64,000 nt of DNA from Chelydra serpentina (taxonomy: Eukaryota; Chordata; Testudines; Chelydridae). The stretch lies in NCBI GenBank assembly GCA_037349315.1, contig JBAIAC010000001.1, positions 36,704,001 to 36,768,000 on the forward strand, given 5' to 3'. The translations under genes were made by a program, and so were the position numbers. Positions within the stretch are counted from its first letter, which is position 1; each line of letters begins with the position of its first letter. Shown here piece by piece: positions 32,553 to 44,120 of the stretch. The notes beneath the pieces were generated by a model, which was not told the origin of the DNA, did not search any database, and saw only the letters and a list, made by a program, of their open reading frames with translations.

Positions 32553-34812
32553 GGTTTCCAGCCCTTTCCTTGGAAGACTGTTCCACAGCTTAAGACAGAG
32601 ATCACACTGCCAGGAAGGTTCCCCTGATAGCTTTCAGTTTCCCCCTCTTAATTTCGTCCTTTTATTCGGAGTACTGGTTTGTGCAAAGCAGGGTAACAGT
32701 CTCAGGCGACACCTTCCCAGCAATGTGAGAACCGCATGCCAGCCCCCGTCAAGGGGGAGTCTCACCTCCACGGTCTTGGGGGAAGGTGTCTGTTGCACCA
32801 GAGGGTGGAGGGAGAAGGATGTCGTGCCCTGGGCTCTGGAGAGAGGACAAACATTGGGAGTGGTACAGCCATGCTTGGTTTCTTGCAGGCAGTTTAAACC
32901 GCAACAGGGAGGAGGCCCAGGTGAGTGGAGGGGTCTGGTTGTGTCCCCAGGGGATGGGGGTGATCCCGGATTGGGGACTGGATGTGTCCAGGAGATCCTG
33001 GTCTGTAGAGGATGTATCCCTCTGAGGTGAGGGCATTTCAGATTGTAGAGAAGGTAGCTCCCTGCAATGGGGTGATCCCAGGCTCTGAAGGCAGGTGTCC
33101 CAGGGGATATTGATCTCTGTGCAGCAGTGCAGGATGCTGGGTAGGCACAGGGGGAGGCAAGGCAGAGGCTACCAGAGCCCCCAGGATCGGCTCACTGCAC
33201 TCAGCACCGCAGGTGCCACAACCTGTGGCCAAAAGTTGCAAAGTCCCATGCCTGCTGCCGCAGGGAGAAGAGTCCAGGGAGCTGCAGCCCCAGCACCACC
33301 CGGCGCAGAGTGAGAGAGCAGGTGCCTAGGAGCAGCCCCCCCCTCTAGTGGCACTGCGGAGCAAGCTGCCAGGCAGCCTGAGCACTGGGGGCATGGGCAA
33401 TGGGTGAATTGGCTGTTGGGGGAGGCTAGCTCCCAGTCCCTTCCCTTTTACCCCCCTGCCCCACAGGAGCCCAGAGCACCCCCAAGGCAGCTGCCAGCCC
33501 CCCAGGACTGGAACGCCAGGCACCACAGTCCCAGCACCCCCAGCCCCAGGCCCTGCTACCCCAAGTTCCGGCGCAGGCCGGCCTGTGCCAGTCAGCCTGG
33601 GCCACGGAAGAGCGGGAACTGCAGGAGGGAGCCTGGGGGCAGAGCTTGGGCAGGGCCACACCAGGCTGCTTGAGAAGGCTCAGCCTCCCCTGCCCTATGA
33701 TACCTGCTGCCCATGACTGGGGGTGCCAGAGTCTGCTGGGATGGGGCTCAGTTGAGCCACAGTATTAAACACTGCCTAAAGGGCAGTGAGAGCTGAGGTG
33801 GGCCCCCAGGGGCAGGTGCATCCCTTCCATAAGCATAGTTTGACTGCTATATTGGAGGGGGGGGGGAACATATGCGTGCTGAAGCCAATCCCCTGGCTCA
33901 CTGAGTCTCTCCCCTGCCCGGAGTGGTACCTGGGCTGCCGGTTCGATAGGGGACAGCTTAACGGGGGAGTGGGGGTTGTTGCTGTGGCCACTCAGGCAAT
34001 TCAGAGACACAGTGCCTCTCCCCACCCCATCCCCTTTCCTCTCTGCACTGTCCTTTGCCCCTCAACCCCAGCTCCATCCTCTCTCCCTTCCTCTCCCCAC
34101 TGTCATTCTTCCCCCCACCCCCCCACCCCCGACAGGCTGAGTAGAGCTGCTCCACACTCACAGAAGTCAGGGGCGGGGCGGGAGGGGGGGGCCAGTGGCA
34201 CATGACTCCACGTGCATCCCCCATGCTTTGCCCCTGTTAGAGGGGGCACTGCTCTCCCCAAACTATGTCCATCCCCTCCCAGTCTCCCAACACTGCAACC
34301 TTCCCTGAGCCAGGATCCCTCTGCCCTGAGCGGGACTCGCCTGCTGCCTGTGAGCCCATGCTGGGTGCTGCAGCCGCACACGGAGCCTGCCTGCCCAGCT
34401 GAGCAAGGGCTGGTGGTGATGAGGCAGCACACGCTGCTCTCTCCTGCCTCTAAGGCAGGTTTCTTTTGTGAAAAAGTGAGCAGCCCTAGTCCTCCCACTT
34501 TTAACAGCCGAGGGATCATGACCCCCCACCTCCTCCCCGGTTCTGGCACCCCTGTCTGGGGGGAGGGAGGGAGGACACAGGCTGGGAGCTGCTCTCAGGC
34601 ACCCCAGCCCCGCAACCAGGGCAGGTGGAGGATCCAGGGTCCCCCCACAGCAACCTGAGTTCCCTGGGTGGCGCTGGCCCAGCTCTGGCTTCCGGCTTGG
34701 CAGGGGGGAGAGGAGGAGCAGGGGGCGGGGTCATAGTTCCAGCACTCCTGGGGGGCCCCCAAATGGGCTGGGGTCCATGGGCCCTGTGTAGTAATCCACC
34801 ACTGGATTTAGG
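32553..34812. other. GC-rich intergenic sequence of unknown origin
   Basis: Dense in CCCAGC/GGGGCT oligonucleotides with short G or C runs (33854-33867, 34107-34130). Many overlapping ORFs appear on both strands, none resembling a known protein. It may be older repeat or LTR-internal debris. Confidence 0.35.
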
Positions 34813-35903
34813 TGTAAGGGGACTGTTGGCCCCTTACTAAAACTTAGTGGGGGGTTCTGGTTGGCCCTCTCCCAGTACCAAAAGAAAGGGGAAGGGCCAA
34901 TGAGAAACCAGGACCCTGAGACTGACAGTCCCCAGGGGCAATGGGGAGAGGAACATGTTCCAGGGCAGCCTGATTGACAGGGCAGGCTGGCCAATGAGGG
35001 AGTCAGGAGGCCAGAGGTCACGACCTCCATGTGAGCCGGAGCTGCCTGGGCCAGAGCGGGGCTGAGCTAAGGGGAGAGCAGGAGCCTGAGCCGGGGAGCG
35101 GGACAGCGCCAGCCAGAGGGGCAGCCCAGGCAGCTGTCCTGGAGGCAGAGCAGCAGCAGCAGCAGCAGCAGCAGCGCTGAAGCAGAGTGGAGCCGGAGCT
35201 GGAGCCGTCCAGCGCCAGGTACAGTGAGCCGCTGGGAAGAGTGACGGGGCCCCTGGGCAGTGGGCCCAGCACAGGGCAACACCCCAACCAAAAGGCCTTG
35301 CAGGCCAGACTGGGAGGAGGATCATAACCTCGATGGGGGAGGCTGATGCTGGGAAAAAGGGCCCTGTCACCCAGACCCTGAGGGCGTGTGGCCACCGCCA
35401 GAGCAAGTGTCTAACCCGCGGCATCCCTGCAGCACAGCCAGGGCCTGGGCAGGAGGCCTGGGACGTGTGAGGACACTGTGAACTGCCCTTACATTCCAGA
35501 GATGGCTGCTTGTGATGTCATCCTGCCACAGAGCTGGGTTACATGTTTTCCTTTAGCCTTTACCATTTTTTTCCTTATTTTTTAAATTGGTTGCTGTTTA
35601 ATAAATTGTATTTGCTTGCTTGAACTATATGCAACGGTCAGTGGATCAGGGAAGCATCCAGAGGGGAGAGATTACCCCGGAATGGGGACACCCTATGCCC
35701 TGGCCTTATAGACCACAAGATTGGGGGTCGAGCCCCACAGGAATCCTAGGCCCAGCCTTGTTGGGATTACAAGGACTTTGCCACACAGGAGAGTGGACAG
35801 TCCTTGAGGTCAGGCAGGCCTCAGGGTAAAGGGAGTGAGGACTCCGATCCTTTCGCTAGCCAATTCCACTGGTGTAGGGAGTAAGCCAGGAAAGTTCCCC
35901 ACA
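34813..35903 (+). mobile_element. Probable solo LTR of an LTR retrotransposon or endogenous retrovirus
   Basis: Begins TGTAAGGGGACTG and ends GTTCCCCACA, giving the usual TG...CA ends with short inverted similarity. It contains a (CAG)8 tract at 35151-35174 and an AATAAA at 35600-35605 followed by GTATTTGCTTGCTTG, consistent with R/U5 placement. No clear 4-6 bp target duplication and no adjacent gag/pol were seen, so assignment to a class is not possible. Confidence 0.55.
35151..35174 (+). repeat. (CAG)8 trinucleotide repeat
   Basis: Uninterrupted CAG repeat inside the putative LTR. On the - strand it reads as poly-Ala, Leu or Cys in spurious ORFs. Confidence 0.9.
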
Positions 35904-36135
35904 ATAGCTGGAACATTCCCCCACTTACATAGGCACCAGACTGATAGGGTGGAGGGAGCTGCTTAGCTCAAGGTGGGAGTATCAGCTGTGAGGCTTATCC
36001 TGGGGTTAGATGCCTAAACCAGAGCAGCCTTTTTTTATGAAAAATTAAGAGCCAAACCCCTTGATAGCCATTAGCAAGAGTACTCACCTGGGATGTAGGA
36101 GACCTCTTTTTTAATCATTGCACTGTCTGAGTTTA

Positions 36136-36254
36136 GGGTGACCAGACAGCAAGTGTGAAAAATTGAGACGGGGGTGGGGGGTAATAGGAGCCTATATAAG
36201 AAAAAGACCCAAAAATCGGGACTGTCCCTATAAAATCGGGACATCTGGTCACCC
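36136..36254. mobile_element. 119-bp MITE with GGGTGACCAGA ends and TA duplication
   Basis: GGGTGACCAGA (from 36136) and TCTGGTCACCC (to 36254) are perfect 11-bp inverted repeats flanked by TA at 36134-36135 and 36255-36256. The interior has paired AAAATTGAGACGGGG/AAAATCGGGAC strings. TA duplication suggests a Tc1/mariner relative. Confidence 0.85.
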
Positions 36255-36589
36255 TACATTTAGAGCAGTGACTTGAACTAGACTATGGGGTATTCTCTCA
36301 TTCTCTCCTGTTGAAGCTGTTGTTCTGTGTATTAACTAGTCAATGGCAAGAGAAAGGAAAAGTAAGTAGTTAATCCTATAGCTCAGTGCTTGAGCTCTCA
36401 CATAGTAGGTGGGGAAGTCTTGGTCAAGTCCCTGTGTTAATGATTAGCTCCAATAGAAGAGTTTGAGAAAATTCCTCCTGTGTGCCCAGTAGCCTGTTGA
36501 TGAGGCACTTAATGGGGAGCTGGGAAACCTAGGTTCAAATCTCCTCCTCCAACTCAGGCAGAACAGTGGTTCAATCCTGGGTTGTTTAC

Positions 36590-36945
36590 ATAGACGCCGA
36601 CTCCGTGGGTGCTCTGGGGCTGGAGCACCCACGGGGAAAAATTGGTGGGTGCAGAGCACCCACTGGCAGCTCCCTGCCATCCCCGGGGCTCGCGCTCAGC
36701 TCCCCGCCAGTTCCAGGACCCGCGGCAAGCTCACCTCAGCACTGGGAGACGTTGCGGGGCCCCGCCCCTGACGCCGGGCGACGTTGCGTCGGCGTCGGGG
36801 GCGGGGCCCCGCCACGTCACCTGGCGTCGGGGGCGGGGCCCCGCCACGTCACCTGGCGTCGGGGCCGGGGCCTGGCGTCGGGGCAGGCCCCACCCCTGAT
36901 GCCGGGCGTCAGCCCCCACTGGTGCCACCGGAAGTTGGCGCCTAT
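36590..36945. mobile_element. GGCGCCGACTCC-type DNA transposon with 10-12 bp target duplication
   Basis: Left end ATAGACGCCGACTCC and right end GGAAGTTGGCGCCTAT are inverted repeats. GGTTGTTTAC occurs exactly at 36580-36589 and 36946-36955 (12 bp if the shared AT is counted). The subterminal palindrome GTGGGTGCTC...GAGCACCCAC is followed by tandem copies of a GC-rich unit (36790-36890). Same family as positions 1-162. Confidence 0.85.
36770..36895. repeat. GC-rich tandem repeat inside the 36590-36945 element
   Basis: Units of about 34 bp containing GGCGTCGGGGGCGGGGCCCC and GCCACGTCACCT are repeated two to three times with partial copies on either side. Confidence 0.75.
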
Positions 36946-38129
36946 GGTTGTTTACATCTCTGCTAAGGACCCTAACCACCAAGTTATAACTTATTACTCT
37001 CTGATGCAGCCTGGGCTGCCTTTTGTGCAGCTTACGTGGGGCCTGCATAGTTTAAGAATCCTGCCAGGGCTTATATGTGAGCAAAGGCTCTGAGCAGCAT
37101 TCTAACTGTGGAAAGGCATCTGGACAGAGGTGGCTTTGTGCATGTCCACTGGCAGAGACTTAGGCAGCAGTGGAGTGGCACCTAAATGTTGGACTGTGGT
37201 ACACATCCTGTTGTGAATCTAAGAGAGACTTGCTCATGCTCCAACAGGAAGTCTGTGACAGAGCAGGGAATTGAGCTGGGGCTTGCTCAAAGTCCAGTCT
37301 AGCAGCCAAAATCGTGGACTGCCCTTCCACTTATTACTAGCACAGTCCTGCCATACCTAAAGAGGGGAAATCTCCTCATCATTTTGACACTGTGGATGTC
37401 ACTGTTTCATGGTCCACTCTAGTCATGCTCAGCTAATATCCCCTTTGGCAACTAAAGCAACTACTTTCTTGGAAAATAGGCATGTATCTTTAAGTGTTTT
37501 AATGTACTTTAGCATTTGGAAACAAGGTGGCATTATACGACTAACAGCTCTTACTCACCTGCAAACAACTCTTGGTTCACAAACTGCTGAGTTAGATCAA
37601 ATCAGTATTGCTGCCAAAGAGCATTACACTGAAATAGATATGAATATTCTATTTCCGATGTCGGTCTAGTTTGGGAATCTGTACTCTCTCATTCTTTAGA
37701 TTGTGCCCTTTCAAAGGGATAGAATACGATGAAAAGAAATCACACTGCTTGCTCTCTGAAATGTGTTACTGGCTAAGAGCTCATAAAAAAAAATCCTCCC
37801 TCCCCCGCCAATAACAAACAATACCTCACAGCACTGTATCAAGCAAAATGAGAATGGAAAATATTTTTCTCACTTGTTTACTTTGACACCCCTGTGCACT
37901 GTAAAAAACAGTGTCATGGTTTCCTCTTCATTGTCAGTCAGTTTCCTTTGTTGTCCACATGGGGGTCTCTCACAACAGGTGTGAGAAAAACAAGTATTTT
38001 AAACATTAGAAACTTAATGTAAAATCAGATCCAGAGTTGTGGGGGATGTGTTCAGTAGCAGATACAGGTCCTTTTCACACACCCAGGAAACTTAGACATC
38101 AAGTTGGTAGGAATCCTTTAAACTTTCCA

Positions 38130-39421
38130 GGAATGACTTAACCCATTGAAAAAACCCAATACAGCTAAAGCTGTATTATCTGGTAAACGGAGGTGTCAAA
38201 ATTTGCAGATGAGACAAAATTATTCAAGATACTTAAGTCCAAAGCAGACTGCAAAGAGTTATAAAGGGATCTCACAAAACTGGATGACTGGGCAAGAAAA
38301 TGGCAAATGCAATTCAATGTTGATAATTGTGAAGTAATGCATATTGTAAAACATAATTCCAACTATATATACAAAATGATGGGGGGGGGGGTCTAAATTA
38401 GCTTTTACCACTCAAGAAAAAGATATTGGAGTCATTGTGGATAGTTCTCAGAAAACATCTGCTCATTGTGCAGTGGCAGTCAAAAAAGTGAACAGAATGT
38501 TAGGAATCATTAGGAAAGAGATAGATCAGGGTTTCTCAAACTGGAGTTTGCAGACCCCTGGGGGTCTGCAAGTCACGTCTGGGGCCGCTGGCCCTGCTGA
38601 TCAACTCTTCCCCCTCCCTCCCAGTGCCTCCTGTACGCCGCAGAACAGCTGTTCAGTGGCATGCAGTAGGCGCTGGGAGGGAGGGGGACGAGTAGGGATG
38701 GGGCGCGCTCGGGGGAGGGGGCAGAAAGAGGTGGAGAAGAGGAGGGGAAGGGGTGGAGTGGGGGCGGGGAGAGGTGAGGTGGGGGTGGGTCTTGGGGGAA
38801 GGCGTGGAGTGGGGGCAGGGCCTGGGGCTGAGTGGGAGCTTGGTGGGGGTTTGTGAAAATATTTAAATCAAAATAGTGAACCTCGGGTTGCTAAAGTTTG
38901 AGAACCGCTGGGATAGATAATAAGACAGGAAATATTATAATGCCACTATATAAATCCACGGTACACCTACACCTTGAATATTGAGTGAAATTCTGGTCAC
39001 CCCATCTCTCAAAAGATTATTAGAAAAGGTACAGAGAAGGGCAACAAAAATGATTAGGGGTATGGAACAGATTCTGTATGAGGAGAGATTAAAAATCCTC
39101 GGATGGTTCAGCTTGGAAAAGAGACAACTAAAGGGGGATATGATAGAGGTCTTTAAAATCATGAATGGTGTGGAGAAAGCGAATAAGGAAGTGTCATTTA
39201 CCCCTTCATATAACACAAGAAGCGTCACCCAATGAAATTAATAGACAGCAGGTTTAAAACAAACAAAAGGAAGTACTTTTCCACACAATGCACAGCCAAC
39301 CATAACCTGATAATTGCCTTGTTTTGTTCATTCCTTCTGAAGCATCTGACTTTGGCCAGTGTGAGAAGATGGGCTAGCTGGACCATTGGTCTGACCCAGT
39401 ATGGCTGTTCTCATGTTCTTA
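38130..39421 (+). mobile_element. CR1 LINE, 3' part, split by a hAT MITE
   Basis: Positions 38190-38526 and 38911-39235 encode, in shifting frames, the end of a CR1 reverse-transcriptase ORF. Recognisable segments are an FADDTKL-like start, a WQMQFN-like region, KDIGVIVDSSQKTSAHCAVA, KKVNRMLGIIRKEI, and then EKVQRRATKMIRG, YEERLKILGWFSLEKRQLKG and DMIEVFKIMNGVEK. The 3' end TGACCCAGTATGGCTGTTCT-CATGTTCTTA follows at about 39390-39421. Stops and frameshifts show it is dead. Confidence 0.85.
38527..38910. mobile_element. hAT-type MITE inserted in the CR1 copy
   Basis: CAGGGTTTCTCAAACTGGAG at the left and AGTTTGAGAACCGCTG at the right are inverted repeats. The flanks AGATAGAT (38519-38526) and GGATAGAT (38911-38918) are an 8-bp target duplication with one mismatch. 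The interior is purine-rich GGGGAGGG sequence with no transposase. Confidence 0.9.
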
Positions 39422-39615
39422 CTCACTAGCAAGATCCCCGCCTGTAACAGCAGCAGCCTTTGACTGGTGGTTTTTGCACTAGATTCACAAAGGGACATAG
39501 GCACCTACCTGCCTCTATAGGTGCTTAAGGCCAACATTTAGGCACCACTGTCATCCACAACAATCCTGACCAACTGCTACCTACTCCTGTATTCATTTCA
39601 GCTGATCCACTAAAC

Positions 39616-40034
39616 TAGTGGTCCCCAAACTTTTTTAATTGTGCCCCTCCCCTTATCTGGGGCGGGGAAAGGGTGAGTGGGGCAGGACAGGGGAGAGGGA
39701 GCTGCATTCTCGGGTGGGGGTGATTGGCGCAGGGGAGGGGGAGCTGCACTCAGGGCAGGATGGGGGAGCTGCCAGTATTTTTCTTGCCAGAGCTGTCCCC
39801 AAGTGCTCCTCCAGGATCCAGCAGCACCTGCTGCTCTTCCCGCCCCCTGTGGCTGGTTACTGCCAGTAACCAGACTTGTAGTGTCTGGGCAGCTGGGACT
39901 GGGGCCAGGGCGGGAGTGAAACTGGGGGCAGAGTGGGGCTCGATGGTGCTCCCTCCCCAATCCCTTCAGAGGATTTGGCCTGGGCCCGCCGTGCCCCCCT
40001 AAGAAGGGGCATGCCCACAGTTTGGGGACCACTG
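39616..40034. mobile_element. hAT-type MITE with AGTGGTCCCCAAAC ends
   Basis: TAGTGGTCCCCAAACTTTTT (from 39616) and GTTTGGGGACCACTG (to 40034) are near-perfect inverted repeats. The flanks CACTAAAC and CGTTAAAC fit a decayed 8-bp duplication. Interior GC-rich, non-coding. Confidence 0.75.
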
Positions 40035-40889
40035 CGTTAAACAATATTACCTCACCCACCTTGAAAACAAGGGCCATGAACTCAGTAAATGAAGATTACT
40101 TACCTGTGACTGACCTTTAAGATGACTCTCCCTACTTCCACTCATGGGATGTGCCACTTGGTATAGCTCAGACAATGGAACCACTTCCCAGCAGTGCACG
40201 CTGGAATGCTCACTCATCCCTCCTACCCCACCTCCTCTGTGTTCCTAAATTTGCTGAAGATGAGGTTATAAAAGTGCTTTGGTTGCCTCAGCTTCTTCCA
40301 CCGCCCCCTCACAATCCAGAGGCTTTTAGGATTCCGAGGAAGAAGGGAAGGTAGGTGGGGCATGTGAATATGCAGAGTTCATCTCAAGAACTCCACTTAC
40401 AGGTAAGTAACATTCATTTCTTCAAGTGTCAGATGGAACAAAGCACAGTGTGCCCTAAGATCAAAGGGAGGCTTCATTAGCTGCATAGTACTAACCTGAA
40501 ATTCCTATAGTACTGGATTCTTAGTGGCAAGATCCTTCATAAATTTCGGAACTGTATTATGTGCAAAGGTTGATTTCTGTGAGCACATGGTGGGCAGCTA
40601 GCACTCCTAGCTGAACTTTCAAGGAGGATATAGAAGAACCTTAAAGCTTTAATTAAGGATTCAAGAATAGACTAAATTGGTGCCAGTGGTGGATCTACTT
40701 GTTCCTCACTTATCCACTTCACAGACCTAGTACACTTGAGATCATAACACTTTCTAACAGACCATTTTTTAGCATTAATGTCTTCTGCCCTTCTAGTAAG
40801 CAGGAATTTTCAAGGTCTGAAAGCCTGATGCAGTCAGCTGTAGTGATAGGAACATCTGGCAAATAAATTCTGCTGTCCTGTTGAGCTAA

Positions 40890-41168
40890 TAGAGTTGTGT
40901 GTACACTAGCACTTTTGTCGGTAAAAAAACCCACACCCCTGACCGACAAACATTTCACCAACAAAAGCGCCCATGTGGACAGCGGTATGTCAGCAGGAGA
41001 CGTTCTCCTGCTGACATAGCTACTGCTGCTCATTAGGGTTGGTTTAATTATGCTGGCGGGAGAGCTCTTTCCCGCTGGCATAGAGTGGCTACACGTGAGA
41101 CCTTACAGTGGTGCAGCAGCAGTACAGCTGTGCTGCTGTAAGGTCTCTAGTGTAGACATAGTCTGGGG
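40890..41168. repeat. TCTACACT-type MITE copy 3, nested in the DIRS element
   Basis: Left end TTGTGTGTACACTAGCAC and right end CTAGTGTAGACATAGTC are inverted. The interior holds GACAGCGGTATGTCAGCAGG and a strong GTGCAGCAGC/GCTGCTGTAAGG palindrome. Related to 3026-3260 and 32321-32552. Confidence 0.7.
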
Positions 41169-41735
41169 AAACCAGGAGAGGTCTGTAGACTCCCTAGGAG
41201 AGCTGAGGAAGGTTCAAGAACTCTGGCTGCCCTGGCCATGCTGGGGCAACCACCTTTATCCTAGCTCCAGCTTGTCTTATTTTCATTACTCTCATTTTTT
41301 GAAATATGCTCCCTGAGTCCCCACCCCTGGTTGTAGGCCTCTGAGGTGATTATTCCTGATGGAGGTGGAAGGTTGAAAGCTACCTCCTCAGAATGTTGAA
41401 TCTACTACATCAAGGATAGCAGTATTTTTCTTGGAATGGTCAGCCATATGGACATGCTATCTACACTTGGTTTGTAACTTAACACCAGCCAGTGCTGCAG
41501 ACTTCTTATCCTGAGCAGAGCCTAAGGTGTGACAAAAGTGACTGAGGCCATGAGACCCAGAAAGAAGAATGTTTTCTGAGTAGAACTTCGATAAAGCATC
41601 TCTGTGGTGGATTGAAACTTCAGAAATCTTTCCTCTGGCAAAAAGGCTCTGCCTTACAGAAATAGATAACTGCTCCTTTAGAAGAAATCCTTTGTATGGA
41701 TTGCAGAAGAGATTTTTCCTTGTTCATCTTGAGTC

Positions 41736-42054
41736 CTAACCCCTTGAAGAGGGAACATGTGTAAAATATGTCCTTTGGAAAGCCAATCTTTTGAGGCTTT
41801 GATCAGCTAGCAATCTAAATAAGGATAGACAAATATACCCTGGCATCTTAAATGAGCTGCTACTTTGGATAGGTACTTTGTAAACACATAGGGGAGTAGA
41901 TAGACCAAAAGGTAAGACTTTGTACTTTGTACCAATCAGGAAACAAAGATAGTGGTGGTACCTGACAGAGATATGGAAGTATGCATCTTCCACATAGACC
42001 TGCAAGCCAATCTAGGATAGGTGGGGAGGGTATGATGGATACTAGTGTCAACAT
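41736..42054 (-). pseudogene. DIRS-type reverse transcriptase fragment
   Basis: The - strand reads VYVEDAYFHISVRYHHYLCF, then KVLPFGLSTPLCVYK. This matches the DIRS and LTR-type RT pattern 'DAYFHI...LPFGLSTAP' around the palm region. The usual catalytic YxDD-type box is not found in this fragment. Only about 100 residues remain open. Confidence 0.7.
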
Positions 42055-42884
42055 GTGGAAACAGAATTTTCTGATTAAAGGAGCTGAGATTCCATCGATC
42101 TAATATTGGACAAAGCCTTCTGTCTTTTATCCATATCAGAAAATATCAGGAGTAGAATCTTTTGACCTCTGAATTCCCTTGGCACGTCCTCTAGGACTCC
42201 TGCTTCCAACAGAATGTGAACCTCTGCTCTTAACATCGTCTCACAAGAGGGCTCCCTGAATAAGGATGGGAAGAAAAAGGGAATCTAATTGAATGGCATA
42301 ACCATTTTCAATGATCTCCAGAATCCATTTGCCCAATGTGAATTCCAAGTGTTGACGTCTCCAAAAGGTAGAAATGAAGGGCAGATGAGGATTTGTTTGA
42401 AGCTCCTGATCTTACATCAAACTTGAGGGTTGATGGTTGAATCTAAAGTCAAAATTGAAGGTTGCTTTCCATTCATTCGAGGCTTAAAAGGCGTCGTCCT
42501 TTACTCCAGTTATGTATGAGGAGGCTTCTGGTGTTGAAAATGACATTTTGTGAACAAGATGACTACAAAGAAGAAGGTATTAGGATTGCATATGGCACTC
42601 AAAGCCAAGTTCCAAGATCCTTCTCCTTGGAGTACGGTAGATACACAGAGATCTTGCTGTCGACCTCTTGGGATGAGATGAACTTTTCCAGTGTCTCATC
42701 GATCTGATTACTAAATAACCCATCACCTTTGAAGGGAAGGTCTTCTACCTTCCATTTGGTTTCAGGTGGGAAAGTAGAAGATCTCAGCCAAGCATGTCTG
42801 GGTAGCATGATAGAGGATGCACTGCTGAATCTGACGCATGAAAAGAAGCTCTAAGCATATGTTTAGCTATTGTCTGACTCTCCA

Positions 42885-43743
42885 TTACCAAGGCATTGGC
42901 CAGCTTCCTTTGGTCTTTGGCAACCATGGACACCTTTTCCCCATTAGTGATATTGATAACCTAACATCACTGCCTGGTATTTTCTGAGGAGGATACTTAC
43001 CACAAACCTTCCTTTTATCCTCTTTAGGGAAAGAAATAATTTTTGTCCCTTGTGGATCCAGCAATGGATTCAACTGTGGATCTGAATGGTGCACTTGCAG
43101 CACCACAGTAAGGTTGGTGCAGACTAGCAGGGCGATGTAGAGATGACTGCTGGCTCTGGAATGATCGTCAGATCCAATGCAATCTTCAGAACTGGGGGAT
43201 GACTCTTAGGCAGGGATTTAACCTGAACTGGAATTTTAGGCTTGGATTTAGGATCTGATGTTCTTGGATCCAGATCTGAGGAGTCTCCTGAATGTGATTT
43301 AGCTCTGCTAACAGAAGCTTTATCTAAAGGTTTTTCATGCAGTTTGGCTCTGATTTCAGAGGTCGGCACCGAGGGAGTCTCTGAGCACTTTGGGGTTGAA
43401 TCCGATAACCTGGGAACTGACTGCCCCGAGGTGTTGAATCCTGATGCTGGGGCAGATATTGTATAGCTCTCTTCATCCTAGCCCCCGAGGTGTCAAGAGC
43501 AGACACTCACTAGTCTTTTCACCTTAAACAAAGACCCCTTAAATGGAGTCAGATATGGGAGCTGTTGCAGACAGAACTTGCAGTAATAAGGCTTGCAGCC
43601 TGTTCTGGGTGCTCCTTGTGCACCTTTTGGGTAAACATGCGGCAGATAGAACACCTGGAAAGAGAGTGATTCTCTCCAAGGCAGACCAAGCATCTGGTCC
43701 AGGCAATGGATTCTGGGGAGACCGCTGGACAAGAGGTGTACAC
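42885..43743 (-). pseudogene. DIRS ORF1 (gag-like) remnants
   Basis: Three - strand segments appear in order. 43743-43549 has a knuckle-like CLVCLGENHSLSRCSICRMF with paired Cys residues. 43506-43124 is a charged S/P-rich linker. 43106-42885 contains NPLLDPQGTKIISFPKEDKR, resembling the 'LLDPQGKKV' region of vertebrate DIRS gag. Interrupted by frame changes; function inferred from similarity only. Confidence 0.55.
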
Positions 43744-44120
43744 CTTGTAAAGAGAGTCAGAACCAGTCTTAACTAGTTTAATCTCAAGAACAACTAAGCA
43801 AGTTTAACATTATATTAACACACATTAAAGTTACACTAAGTGACTTCTTTTAATGAGAAGGATCTGGGTCCGATGGATCTGGAGAGGCTCACCTCCATCT
43901 GCTGCTGCAGTTGAAAGGAACTGAGGGTGCCACACATCGTTTTATAGCCTTGCTCTCAGAACACTCATGAACAGCGGGGGGTTGGGTCGAAGGGGCACGT
44001 GAGTGCTCCCACGGGCACTGCTCTGAGAAGGTTCCGCCATCTGAGCTGCACCCACCAGCAAATCCCATGAGTGGGAATACGCCTGGGACACTCAAGGAAC
44101 AATTTGTTACAAGAGAACTA

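Larger units (their letters stand above)
35904..38129. other. Intergenic repeat-rich DNA hosting two MITEs
   Basis: Sequence around 35980-36570 and 36960-37200 looks like one older repeat split by insertions at 36136-36254 and 36590-36945. From 37200 to 38100 the sequence is unique-looking with no gene. Confidence 0.4.
40085..44120 (-). mobile_element. Degenerate DIRS-like retrotransposon with inverted terminal repeats
   Basis: The left terminus (40089-40150, with TTACTTACCTGT and CTTCCACTCATGGGAT) and right terminus (44060-44120, with AATCCCATGAGTGGGAAT) are inverted relative to each other. An internal TTACAGGTAAGTAACATTC at 40398-40416 repeats the left end in opposite orientation, as in DIRS internal complementary regions. 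- strand coding remnants include gag-like and reverse-transcriptase segments. At about 4 kb it is shorter than intact elements, so internal deletion is likely. A TCTACACT-type MITE (40890-41168) sits inside it. Confidence 0.7.

Noticed and set aside
34837..35424. 195-codon - strand ORF with a poly-Ala tract
   Set aside because: Antisense of the putative LTR. The poly-Ala comes from the (CAG)8 repeat.
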